DNA of 35,862 bases, taken from assembly GCA_018239845.1 (NCBI GenBank), contig JAFEGO010000106.1, forward strand, positions 1 to 35,862. Direction: 5' to 3'. The notes under the pieces were generated by a model. The model was not told the DNA's origin, did no database searches, and saw nothing but the letters and a program-made list of their open reading frames with translations. The translations under genes and the position numbers were made by a program. Numbering within the stretch: position 1 is the stretch's first letter; every line of letters starts with the position of its first letter. Below are positions 27,419-35,796 of the stretch, one piece after another. This DNA is from Verrucomicrobiota bacterium (GTDB lineage: Bacteria; Verrucomicrobiota; Verrucomicrobiia; Opitutales; Opitutaceae).

Positions 27419-28330
27419 TCATTCGTCGCTGCCGCCGTCGTCGGAGCCGCCCATGGAGCCGCTGCCGGTCTCGCCGTCCTCGCCGAAGAGGCCGCCGGCG
27501 GTGCGGGAGCGGTAGCGGTTCTTCTCGAGGTCCTTCTGGGCCTCGGCGGAGTAGCGGGTGAAGGGGACGGCGAGCAGGCGGTCCTTGGCGATGGGCTTCT
27601 GGGTGATCTCGCAGATGCCGTAGGTGCCGTTGTGGATGCGCTTGATGGCGGCGTCGATCTCGGTGAGGGCCTCCTGTTCGCTGGAGACGAGGCTCAGGGC
27701 GAAGTCGCGGTCAAAGGTGTCGGTGCCGGCGTCGGCCATGTGCTGGCCGTAGCTGGAGAGATCGCCGGAGTCGTCCTTGCTGGAGCGCTTGAGCGTCTCC
27801 TCGGAGTGGAGCTCGATGCCGGCGGTGAGGCTGGCGCGGAGGTCGATCAGGAGCTTGTAGTAGCGCTTGAACTTCTCGGGGACATCCTTGCCCTCGGTGG
27901 GATCGGGGAGGCGGCTCTGCTTCGGGTTGAAGCCGAGGATATCGCTGAGCGAGGCAGCCTTGATGTGGTTGGGCTTGGCGGGCTTCTCGGCGGCGAGGGC
28001 GACCTTGGCCTTGGCGGCGGCGCTGGCCTTGGTGGCGGGCGTCTCGGCGGCGGGCTTGGCGGTGACGGTCTTCGCGATGGCTCGGACCTCGTCGAGGCTG
28101 AAGGCGATGGGCTTGGTGGAGGCCTTCCGCTTCAGGATGCTGTCGCGGAGGGCGTTTTTCTTGGAGGGTTTTTCCATGGGAGGAGAATCTTTGGCGGGTT
28201 TGGCGGCCGGTTTGGCCGGCGCCGGTTTCGCCGCCGGAGCCGCCTTGGCCTTCACCGGGACAGGCTTGGCCTTGGTCGGTGCGGGCTTGGCGGGTTTCTT
28301 GGCGACGGTTTTTTGTTTCTTCTTAGCCAT
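27419..28330 (-). CDS. DksA/TraR-like protein with Lys/Ala/Pro-rich N-terminal tail and degenerate zinc finger
   Basis: A 303-residue protein in two parts. Residues 1-120 are low-complexity and strongly basic (AKPAPAKPAAKPAK and similar), like histone H1-type tails that bind nucleic acid. Residues ~150-270 match the DksA/TraR fold: a helical hairpin (EKFKRYYKLLIDLRASLTAG), an EIDAAIKRIHNGTYGICEITQKPIAKDRLLAVPFTRYSAEAQ region (in pieces) and an acidic Gly/Ser-rich end. The family's four zinc cysteines are reduced to one: Cys240 remains, but the others are Thr243, Ser261 and Ala264. DksA proteins bind RNA polymerase through the secondary channel and act with ppGpp; whether this one does is unclear. 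An internal ATG at codon 52 (28177) has a leader sharing 13 bases with that of trpB. It lies 26 bp after ileS and 41 bp before lspA. Confidence 0.85.
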   Translation of the reverse strand: MAKKKQKTVAKKPAKPAPTKAKPVPVKAKAAPAAKPAPAKPAAKPAKDSPPMEKPSKKNALRDSILKRKASTKPIAFSLDEVRAIAKTVTAKPAAETPATKASAAAKAKVALAAEKPAKPNHIKAASLSDILGFNPKQSRLPDPTEGKDVPEKFKRYYKLLIDLRASLTAGIELHSEETLKRSSKDDSGDLSSYGQHMADAGTDTFDRDFALSLVSSEQEALTEIDAAIKRIHNGTYGICEITQKPIAKDRLLAVPFTRYSAEAQKDLEKNRYRSRTAGGLFGEDGETGSGSMGGSDDGGSDE

Positions 28331-28356
28331 GGGGGGAGGTTTGGGGGAGGGGTGGG

Positions 28357-31209
28357 TTAGGCTTTCAGGGCTTCAGCGCAGCGAGGGCATATATCCGGAT
28401 GAGGCGGGCTGGAGACGAGCGCGGGCACCCAGCGCCAGCAACGCGGACAGCGGACATGGCCGAGCGTTTCACACGGCTGGATGCCCGGGGTCAGCGCCGA
28501 GCCGGCGACAGGGGCCACGGTGACTTGGGAGACGATGAAAAGTTCCGGCAGGAAGCCGCGGTGGCGCTCCAGCACGGGGAAAACCGCATCGGCGGGATCG
28601 GCGCTGAGCGCGACCGCGGCGTCGAGGGACTTGCCGAGCTTGCCCGCGGCGCGGAGCGGCTCGATGGCCTCGGTGACCTGGGCGCGAACCTTGAGCAGCG
28701 CGGCGACATCGGCTTCGACGGCGGGATCGGTCCACGCGGCGGGTGCGACCGGCCAGTCCTGCAGGTGCACGGAGTCGGGGCCGTACTCGGTGTTGGCCAC
28801 AAAGTACGTCCAGGCCTCGTCGGCCGTGAAGGTGAGCACCGGCGCGAGGATGCGCACGAGCGTGTCGAAGATGGCGCGGAGAGCGGTCTGCGAGGAGCGG
28901 CGGAGGGGATTATTGGTCCCGAGCGTGTAGAGTCGGTCCTTCAGGATGTCGTGATACGTCGCGGAGAGCGTGACGGAGCAGAACTGGTTGCAGAGCTGGT
29001 ACACGCGGTGGAACTCGCACGCATCGTAGGCCTTGGTGCACTCGGCGAGGAGCGTGGCGGTCTGGTGCAAGGCCCAGCGGTCGAGGACGTCGAGCTGCGC
29101 GTGCGGCACGGTGTGCTGCTTCGCGTCGAAGTCGAAGAGGTTCGAGAGCTGGAAGCGGAAGGTGTTGCGGAAAAGCCGGTAGGCGTCGCCGACGTGCTTG
29201 AGGATCTCGTCGTCCACCGGGATGTCGTCGCGAAAATCCTGCGACGCGATCCAGAGGCGGATCACATCGGCGCCGTGCGCGGCGATGTAGGCGTCGGCCG
29301 TCTGGGGCTTCTGGTAGGACGAGCTCTTGGAGATCTTCTGGCGGTTCTTGTCGACGATGAAGCCGTGGGTGAGCACGGCCTTGTACGGCGCGGCATCCCA
29401 GGCGATCACGCTGCACCAGAGCGAGGATTGGAACCAGCCGCGGTGCTGGTCGCTGCCCTCAAGGTAGAGGTCGGCGGGCCACGACGTGCCGCCCTGGCCG
29501 CGCTTGAGCACGGCGGACTGGGTGGAGCCGGAATCGATCCAGACATCGAGGGTGTCGCGGCCGCAGGTGAGATCGGCGGCTGCCGGCCAGCCGGCGGGGA
29601 GCGTCACGCCCGCGAGGATTTCGGCGGTCGTGGCGTCGTACCAGAAATTGGTGCCCTTGGTCGCGATCTTGTCCGCGACGGCGCGGATGACGCCGCCATC
29701 GATGTAGGCTTTCTTGTCGGGGCCGTAGAAGGCGATGATCGGCACGCCCCACGAACGCTGGCGGCTGATGCACCAATCGGGCCGCGACTCCACGGCACCG
29801 CGGATGCGGGCCTCGCCCCAAGCGGGGATCCAGCCCTGATGCTGCGCGATCTTGGTGATCTCGGCGAGGGCCATCTGGCGCTGGCCGCCGCGGTCGAGAC
29901 TGACGAACCACTGGTCAACGGCGCGGAAGATGATCGGAGTCTTGGAGCGCCAGCAGTGCGGGTAGCTGTGCTGGTACTTGGCCTTGGCAAGCAGCGCGCC
30001 GGACTCGGCGAGTTTTTTCAGGACGGCGAGGTTGGCGGGCGAAGGCTTCTTCGCGGCGAGATCCTCGACGGTCTCCAGGGTGGTGAGGCCGACGAGGTCG
30101 GCGGGCACGCGGCCATCGTCGAGGTATTTGCCGTCGTCACCGACGGGGCAGTAGATCTCCAGGCCGTTCTTGAGGCCGGTCTGGTAATCCTCCGCGCCGT
30201 GACCGGGCGCGGTGTGGACGGCGCCGGTGCCGCTGTCGGTCGTGACGTAGTCGGCGAGGACGACGGGTGAGGCGCGGTCGATGAACGGATGGCGGGCGGC
30301 GAGCTTTTCGAGCTTCGCGCCGGGGACGGTGAGGACGACGGACGGGACCGGCTCGAGCTTCGCGGCGGCCGCCACGGCGCCGAGCAGCGGCTGGGCGACG
30401 ATGATGCGCTCCGCGCCGAGGTCGGCGACGACGTACTCAACTTCCGGATGCAGGGCGATCGCGAGGTTGGCGGGGATCGTCCAGGGCGTGGTCGTCCAGA
30501 TGACGATCGAGAGGGGCTTGTCCGTGGGCAGGCCGTACTTCTGGGCCTCGGTGACGGGCACGGTGAACTTCACCCAGATGGCGATGGAGGTGTGGTCCTT
30601 GTACTCGATCTCGGCCTCGGCAAGGGCGGTCTCAAAGGGGATGCTCCAGTAAACCGGCTTCTTGCTGCGGTAAACGAGGCCCTTTTCGACGAAGGCGGCG
30701 AAGGTGCGCAGGATGTCGCCCTCAAAGGCCGGGGCCTTGGTCTTGTACTCATTCGCCCAGTCGGCGAGGACGCCGAGGCGCTTGAACTGGGTGGTCTGCT
30801 TGGCGATCCAGGACTCGGAAAAGGCGTCGCAGCGGGCGCGGAGCTGGGCGGTGGTCAGCGTGAGGTTTTCCGCGCGGACCTCCTGGGAGACCTTTTGCTC
30901 GATGGGCAGGCCATGGCAGTCCCAGCCGGGCACGTAGGGCGTGCGGAAGCCGCGCATGGACTTATAGCGCAGGATGAGGTCCTTGAGGGTCTTGTTGAGC
31001 GCGGTGCCGATGTGGACGTCGCCGTTGGTGAACGGCGGGCCGTCGTGGAGCACGTAGGCGGGGGCGCTGGCGCGACGCTCCTGGATGAGCCGGTAGAGGC
31101 CGATTTTCTCCCAGTGGGCCACGCGGCCGGGCTCGCGCTGGGCGAGGCCTGCGCGCATGGGAAATTCCGTTTTCGGGAGCTGCAGTGTGTCTTTCAGGTC
31201 TTGCGCCAT
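28357..31209 (-). CDS. ileS: Isoleucyl-tRNA synthetase
   Basis: Class I synthetase that charges tRNA-Ile and edits mischarged valine; 950 residues. The HIGH motif is in GPPFTNGDVHIGTALNK (HIGT at 66-69) and the KMSKS motif is KISKS near 623. The C-terminus carries a zinc knuckle (CPRCWRW near 922 and CPRC near 941), marking the bacterial-type enzyme. The N-terminal KDTLQLPKTEFPMRAGLAQREP is characteristic and fixes the ATG at 31209. A longer frame reaching 31242 would start upstream of the -10 of the promoter described at 31228-31255, so it is rejected. First gene of an operon with the DksA-like gene and lspA. Which mupirocin-sensitivity type it belongs to was not worked out. Confidence 0.97.
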   Translation of the reverse strand: MAQDLKDTLQLPKTEFPMRAGLAQREPGRVAHWEKIGLYRLIQERRASAPAYVLHDGPPFTNGDVHIGTALNKTLKDLILRYKSMRGFRTPYVPGWDCHGLPIEQKVSQEVRAENLTLTTAQLRARCDAFSESWIAKQTTQFKRLGVLADWANEYKTKAPAFEGDILRTFAAFVEKGLVYRSKKPVYWSIPFETALAEAEIEYKDHTSIAIWVKFTVPVTEAQKYGLPTDKPLSIVIWTTTPWTIPANLAIALHPEVEYVVADLGAERIIVAQPLLGAVAAAAKLEPVPSVVLTVPGAKLEKLAARHPFIDRASPVVLADYVTTDSGTGAVHTAPGHGAEDYQTGLKNGLEIYCPVGDDGKYLDDGRVPADLVGLTTLETVEDLAAKKPSPANLAVLKKLAESGALLAKAKYQHSYPHCWRSKTPIIFRAVDQWFVSLDRGGQRQMALAEITKIAQHQGWIPAWGEARIRGAVESRPDWCISRQRSWGVPIIAFYGPDKKAYIDGGVIRAVADKIATKGTNFWYDATTAEILAGVTLPAGWPAAADLTCGRDTLDVWIDSGSTQSAVLKRGQGGTSWPADLYLEGSDQHRGWFQSSLWCSVIAWDAAPYKAVLTHGFIVDKNRQKISKSSSYQKPQTADAYIAAHGADVIRLWIASQDFRDDIPVDDEILKHVGDAYRLFRNTFRFQLSNLFDFDAKQHTVPHAQLDVLDRWALHQTATLLAECTKAYDACEFHRVYQLCNQFCSVTLSATYHDILKDRLYTLGTNNPLRRSSQTALRAIFDTLVRILAPVLTFTADEAWTYFVANTEYGPDSVHLQDWPVAPAAWTDPAVEADVAALLKVRAQVTEAIEPLRAAGKLGKSLDAAVALSADPADAVFPVLERHRGFLPELFIVSQVTVAPVAGSALTPGIQPCETLGHVRCPRCWRWVPALVSSPPHPDICPRCAEALKA

Positions 31210-31227
31210 GCCAAAGAAAAGTGCGCG

Positions 31228-31255
31228 AAGGTAAGCGCACAAATGGGTGAGTCAA
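31228..31255 (-). promoter_or_regulatory. Sigma-70-type promoter for the ileS operon
   Basis: On the minus strand, TTGACT (31255-31250) is followed after 16 bases by TACCTT (31233-31228). This would place transcription start near 31221, about 12 bases before the ileS ATG at 31209, leaving a very short leader. No T-box-like leader can therefore fit. Confidence 0.5.
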
Positions 31256-31287
31256 GGGCGGTATCCTCGGGGCGGCGTCCGAGTTTG

Positions 31288-31311
31288 AAAATCTGGCCGG
31301 CCGCAGGCCGG
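31288..31311 (-). terminator. Probable terminator after hemY
   Basis: Read on the minus strand, CCGGCC (31311-31306) pairs with GGCCGG (31302-31297) around TGC, and TTTT (31291-31288) follows six bases later. It lies 10 bp beyond the hemY stop. The T-run is short, so termination may be partial. Confidence 0.45.
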
Positions 31312-31320
31312 AAAGGCCGG

Positions 31321-32685
31321 TCAGGCCGTGGCCCGGAGGGCGAGTTTTTCGCCGGCGGCGAGGCAGGAAGGGAGGGAAATGCCGTCGCGGGCCTGGCCGC
31401 CGATGAAGAGGCGCGGGTAGGCGCGTTCGCAGGCGGTCATCGCCTCCAGATAACGCTCGTGGCCGAGGTTGTACTGGGGAATCGCGCGGGGCCAGTGATT
31501 GGCCCTTTGGAAGACAGGAGCGCCGGTGACGCCGAGCAGTTCGCGCAGGTCGCGCTCGACGGCGGGATAGAGCTTGTCGGCGGGCAGGCGGGCGAACTCG
31601 GGCTCGCGCGTGCCGCCGACCATAACGGTGAGGGCGACATGGCCCGCGGGGGCCCGGCCGGGGAAAAGCGTGGAGGAAAAAATCACGCCGAGGGTCGTGC
31701 GCAGCTCGGCGGCGGGGATCAGCATGCCGAAACCATCGAGGGTGTGCGCGACCTGCTCGCGGCGGTAGCCGAGGAAAAGCGAGGCAACGGGCGGGTGCTC
31801 CATCGTGGCGAGGGCTGCGAGGGGCCGCTCGCCGAGGGTGTTGAAGCGCAGCTGGGCGAGAGCTCCGGCGGGGAGGGCCGTGATCACGGCATCGAAAGTC
31901 TCGGTGCGCGGCTCGCCGGCGGCATCGCGCCAGACGACGCTCCATTTTTCGCCTGGCACGAGGGCCTCGGTCTGGGCCTCGAGGGCGATGGTGCCGGTCG
32001 GCAGCGCGGCGGCGAGGGCCTCGGGCAGCGTCTGGAGACCGCCGGGAAAAGAGACGATGCGGGACGGAGCCTTCTGCTTGCGGCTGGCGGCCATGCCGCG
32101 GAGGAGCGAGCCGTGCTTGCGCTCCAGCTCCCACAGCGAGGGAAACGCATAGCGGGCGGAGAGCTTCTGGGCGTTGCCCGCGTAGACGCCGCTGACGAAC
32201 GGATTCAGCAGGTAGTCAACGGCCTCGCGGCCGAAGTGCGTGTGGATGAACTCGGCGAGGCTGAGATCGGTGGTGCGGATCTTGGGGCGGGTCAGCAGCT
32301 CGGAAAGAATGCGACATTTGGCGCCGAGCGACAGCAACGGCGAGCCAAGCAAGGCCGGAGGCGAAAGCGGCAGCGGGACCGGCCGGCCGCGGCGGACGAT
32401 GTAGCGATGCTTGGCGGCGGGCGCGGCCTGGACGACGGAAGCGGCGAGACCGAGTTCGGCGAAAAGGGCATCGAGGGCCGGATCGCCGGCGAGAAGGGAA
32501 TTGGGGCCGGCCTCGATCAGCCAGCCTTCGGGCGTGCGCTCGGTGCGGATGGCGCCACCGATGCGGGCCGAAGATTCAAAGACACGGACGCGGTGGCCGA
32601 GCCGGGTGAGACGGTGCGCAGCGCTGAGGCCGGTGATGCCGGCGCCGAGGATGGCGATGGATTTAGTGGCAGGGCCCACGCTCAC
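31321..32685 (-). CDS. hemY: Protoporphyrinogen oxidase, HemY/PPOX type
   Basis: FAD enzyme that oxidises protoporphyrinogen IX to protoporphyrin IX with O2, the step before iron insertion (coproporphyrinogen as substrate is also possible in this family). The FAD-binding motif GAGITGLSAAHRLTRLGH is near the start, followed by the acidic VFES end of the second strand. RIGGAIRTER, IEAGPNSLL and NPFVSGVYAGNAQKLS are typical of the family, and the C-terminal RLFIGGQARDGISLPSCLAAG block is intact. The start is uncertain: GTG at 32685 (454 residues) is used here, but GTG at 32679 and TTG at 32700 are in frame and none has a clear ribosome site. The gene starts about 54 bp after the hemE stop and is the last of the haem cluster. 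No ferrochelatase is adjacent. Confidence 0.9.
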   Translation of the reverse strand: MSVGPATKSIAILGAGITGLSAAHRLTRLGHRVRVFESSARIGGAIRTERTPEGWLIEAGPNSLLAGDPALDALFAELGLAASVVQAAPAAKHRYIVRRGRPVPLPLSPPALLGSPLLSLGAKCRILSELLTRPKIRTTDLSLAEFIHTHFGREAVDYLLNPFVSGVYAGNAQKLSARYAFPSLWELERKHGSLLRGMAASRKQKAPSRIVSFPGGLQTLPEALAAALPTGTIALEAQTEALVPGEKWSVVWRDAAGEPRTETFDAVITALPAGALAQLRFNTLGERPLAALATMEHPPVASLFLGYRREQVAHTLDGFGMLIPAAELRTTLGVIFSSTLFPGRAPAGHVALTVMVGGTREPEFARLPADKLYPAVERDLRELLGVTGAPVFQRANHWPRAIPQYNLGHERYLEAMTACERAYPRLFIGGQARDGISLPSCLAAGEKLALRATA

Positions 32686-32739
32686 AATGAAACCGGGCAA
32701 CGCGACAGTGCAAACGGGGCGGGCGTGGACATGGGAGGA

Positions 32740-33771
32740 TTATTTCCAGCCGGTGACGGTCGCGACCAGCGTCTCCATGCACGCAAGCTTCGCCTGCGGG
32801 GTGATGCCGTGGCCGAGGTTGAAGATGTGGCCGGCGGTGCCGCGCATGGACTCGAGGAGTCGCGTGGCCTCGTGGCGGACGATGGCGGGCGTGGTGTTGA
32901 GGAGGACGGGATCGAGGTTGCCCTGCACGGCGACGTTGGCCGGAAGATTGCGGCGGACGATCGAGAGATCGTTGGTCCAGTCCACGCTCAGGACGCGGGC
33001 GCCGGAGAACGCTTGGTCGGTGAGATGCGGCGCGGTGCCCTTCGCGTAGAGGATGACGGGAAAATCGGCGGGCAGGGCGGCGATGATGGCGCGGATCCAC
33101 TTGAGGGAGGAGGCTTCGTAATCCGGGCCGGCGATGATGCCGCCCCAAGAGTCGAAGATCTGGATCGCGTCGGCCCCGGCGCGGATCTGCATCTTGAAAT
33201 ACGCGATGAGCGAGGCCGTGAGTTTTTCGAGCAAGGCGTCGAACGTGGCGCGCTCGGTGTAGAAGAGCTGCTTGATGCGCTCGAACTCATCCGAGCTGCC
33301 GCCCTCGACCATGTAGGTGGCGAGGGTCCACGGGGAGCCGCCGAAACCGAGCAAGGCACGCTGGCCGGCCAACTGGGTTTTCAACAACGCAAGGGTGTCG
33401 GCGACGTAGCTCAGGCGATCGGGCACGGCGTCCACGGGGACGAGGCTGTCGATCTGCGCGCGCGTTTCGAGGCGCCACGCCATCGCGATGCCGCCGGTGT
33501 CGCGGAAATTGTAGCCCTGGCCGAGGGCCTCGGGGATGACGAGGATGTCGGAGAAGAGGATCGCGGCATCGAGACCGGGGAAACGCTGGAGCGGCTGGAG
33601 CGTGACCTCGGTGGCGAGCGCGGGGGTGCGGACCATCTCGAGGAAGGAGGACTTGGCCTTGAGCGCGCGGTATTCGGGCAGGTAGCGGCCGGCCTGGCGC
33701 ATCACCCACAAGGGCGGGCGGTCAAGCGGAGTGCAGGCGCAGGCGGCAAGGAAGCGTTCGCGGGAAGTCAT
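32740..33771 (-). CDS. hemE: Uroporphyrinogen decarboxylase
   Basis: Removes four carboxyl groups from uroporphyrinogen III to give coproporphyrinogen III (cytoplasm, no cofactor). The 343-residue length is normal. The N-terminal signature PPLWVMRQAGRYLPEYRALK is intact, containing the Arg residues that hold the substrate. PWTLATYMVEG and the FDSWGG block, as well as GNLDP near the C-terminus, are also conserved. The ATG at 33771 was chosen; a TTG at 33792 overlaps the end of hemF and adds seven poorly supported residues. It starts 17 bp after hemF, so the two are surely co-transcribed. Confidence 0.96.
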   Translation of the reverse strand: MTSRERFLAACACTPLDRPPLWVMRQAGRYLPEYRALKAKSSFLEMVRTPALATEVTLQPLQRFPGLDAAILFSDILVIPEALGQGYNFRDTGGIAMAWRLETRAQIDSLVPVDAVPDRLSYVADTLALLKTQLAGQRALLGFGGSPWTLATYMVEGGSSDEFERIKQLFYTERATFDALLEKLTASLIAYFKMQIRAGADAIQIFDSWGGIIAGPDYEASSLKWIRAIIAALPADFPVILYAKGTAPHLTDQAFSGARVLSVDWTNDLSIVRRNLPANVAVQGNLDPVLLNTTPAIVRHEATRLLESMRGTAGHIFNLGHGITPQAKLACMETLVATVTGWK

Positions 33772-33788
33772 GCAGAAATGAGCATGAA

Positions 33789-34799
<1,011 letters not shown>

Positions 34800-34810
34800 T
34801 TAAGTTGGAG

Positions 34811-34873
34811 CCCTTGACGACTTTGATAGGGTTCAGGTTCGACAGCGCCGCCCCTGCGGTGCTGGCTAACCCT
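34811..34873 (+). promoter_or_regulatory. Structured 5' leader with mutually exclusive pairings
   Basis: Just before the six-TM gene, CAGCGCCG (34843-34850) pairs with CGGTGCTG (34857-34864), one G-U pair, around CCCCTG. An outer stem AGGGTT (34828-34833) / AACCCT (34868-34873) encloses it. The same AGGG (34828-34831) can instead pair with CCCT at 34811-34814. CAGG (34834-34837) is also complementary to part of the hairpin loop. The outer stem ends eight bases before the ATG, where ribosome access would be affected. It does not match any riboswitch class I can recognise. Confidence 0.45.
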
Positions 34874-34881
34874 CCGCTTCG

Positions 34882-35601
34882 ATGAATTCACCTGTCCTCA
34901 CCACGGTCGCCCTTACGGGGTTCACCGTGGCTTTCTTCCACGCCGCGATCCCGACGCACTGGCTGCCCTTCGTGCTGGTGGCGCGGGCGCGCGGCTGGAC
35001 GCGGACGAAGACCCTCGGCGTGGCGGCCTTCGCGGGCCTGGGGCACATCGCGCTCACGACGCTGCTGGGGCTGGCGATCGCGTGGTTTGGCTTTCAGCTC
35101 GATGAAAAACTCGGGCAGGCCTTTCCGCTGATCGCGGGCGGCTTCCTGATTTTGATCGGACTTTACTACGGCTGGCAGCAATGGCGCGGCGGCGGTATCC
35201 GCCACCACCACCTGCCCGGCGGGCACCATCACGCCAGCGAGGAGTGCGGGCATGAGCACGACCAGAGCCACTGGGAGCATGAGCTGAAGGACAGCGAACT
35301 CGGCTCGCGCGGCCGCGGCGACTGGGCGGCGATCAGCGGGCTGTTTGCGATGCTCACGCTGTCACCCTGCGAAGGCTTCCTGCCGGTCTATCTCTCTGGC
35401 GTGCAGTTCGGCTGGACGGGGTTTTTCACCCTCAGCGTGATCCTCGCGGTGGCGACGCTGACGGGGATGCTGATCTTCACCTGGCTGACGCTCGTGGGCC
35501 TCGAGAAATTCGAGCTGAAGAATTTTGAGAAATGGGAAGCGGGCCTGCTGGGCGCGGTCTTTTGTGCGCTCGGTGTGTTGCTGATCGTGCTGGAGCACTG
35601 A
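34882..35601 (+). CDS. Six-TM protein with His-rich loop, possible metal transporter
   Basis: A 239-residue membrane protein with about six helices: ~8-34, 45-70, 80-98, 149-172, 178-207 and 218-237. Helix 1 contains HAAIPTHW (His20, His26). The loop between helices 3 and 4 is His/acid-rich (RHHHLPGGHHHASEECGHEH, 107-126, then DQSHWEHE). Helix 4 has TLSPCEGFLPVYLSG, similar to the S-P-C motif of CcdA/DsbD-like proteins. The pattern fits the broad group that holds NicO/RcnA-like nickel-cobalt exporters and CcdA-like proteins, but I cannot assign a family. Export or handling of a divalent metal is an inference from the histidines. It is divergent from hemF, and a foldable leader ends eight bases before its ATG. 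A weak hairpin (GTGC/GCAC at 35587-35598) and T6 at 35606-35611 follow the end. Confidence 0.65.
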   Translation: MNSPVLTTVALTGFTVAFFHAAIPTHWLPFVLVARARGWTRTKTLGVAAFAGLGHIALTTLLGLAIAWFGFQLDEKLGQAFPLIAGGFLILIGLYYGWQQWRGGGIRHHHLPGGHHHASEECGHEHDQSHWEHELKDSELGSRGRGDWAAISGLFAMLTLSPCEGFLPVYLSGVQFGWTGFFTLSVILAVATLTGMLIFTWLTLVGLEKFELKNFEKWEAGLLGAVFCALGVLLIVLEH

Positions 35602-35645
35602 GGCATTTTTTAACGCCGGCAAAGCTGGTACTGCGTGCGGCCTTT

Positions 35646-35654
35646 TGCTATAAT
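35646..35654 (+). promoter_or_regulatory. Extended -10 promoter element
   Basis: TGCTATAAT is a perfect extended -10 (TG at 35646-35647, TATAAT at 35649-35654), which stands out in a GC-rich region. No TTGACA-like hexamer lies 16-18 bases upstream, but extended -10 promoters often do without. Transcription would begin near 35661. Confidence 0.5.
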
Positions 35655-35660
35655 CACGGT

Positions 35661-35735
35661 GTAACGGCCGAGGTTCTTTGACAAAGAGGCCAGCAGCGGT
35701 GACGCGGGGCTTTTTTAGCCCCTTCGGCTAGGCTC
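35661..35735 (+). other. Possible short non-coding transcript or leader with two hairpins
   Basis: Downstream of the extended -10, GGCC (35666-35669) and TCTTT (35675-35679) can pair with AAAGA (35683-35687) and GGCC (35687-35692 region) to form a bulged hairpin. GGGGCT (35706-35711) pairs perfectly with AGCCCC (35717-35722) around TTTTT. No convincing reading frame is present. The T-run lies in the loop and not after the stem, so this is not a standard terminator. It may be the leader of a gene beyond the window. Confidence 0.3.
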
Positions 35736-35748
35736 AGGGCCTGACGGT

Positions 35749-35796
35749 ATCGGACACTATCGGACAAATGCTGGATTTTGGCCGATATTGTCCGAT
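35749..35796. repeat. Inverted pair of 20-bp boxes with 8-bp spacer, each a doubled 10-bp unit
   Basis: The plus-strand box ATCGGACACTATCGGACAAA (35749-35768) and the minus-strand box ATCGGACAATATCGGCCAAA (35796-35777) agree at 18 of 20 positions. Each is two direct copies of ATCGGACA-like 10-mers. The boxes face each other across TGCTGGAT (35769-35776). A further minus-strand half-site, ATCGGACAAAA, is at 35853-35843. The surrounding sequence is AT-rich compared with the window, and the element lies near the right edge. It looks like a binding or recombination site for a dimeric or tetrameric protein. Confidence 0.75.

Noticed and set aside
34801..34881. TPP riboswitch, suggested by GAACCTGA on the minus strand
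   Set aside because: The CTGAGA segment and the rest of the TPP consensus are missing in both orientations, so I kept it as an unassigned structure.
35587..35611. Intrinsic terminator after the six-TM gene
   Set aside because: The stem is only four base pairs and the T-run is eight bases away; too weak to list as a feature.
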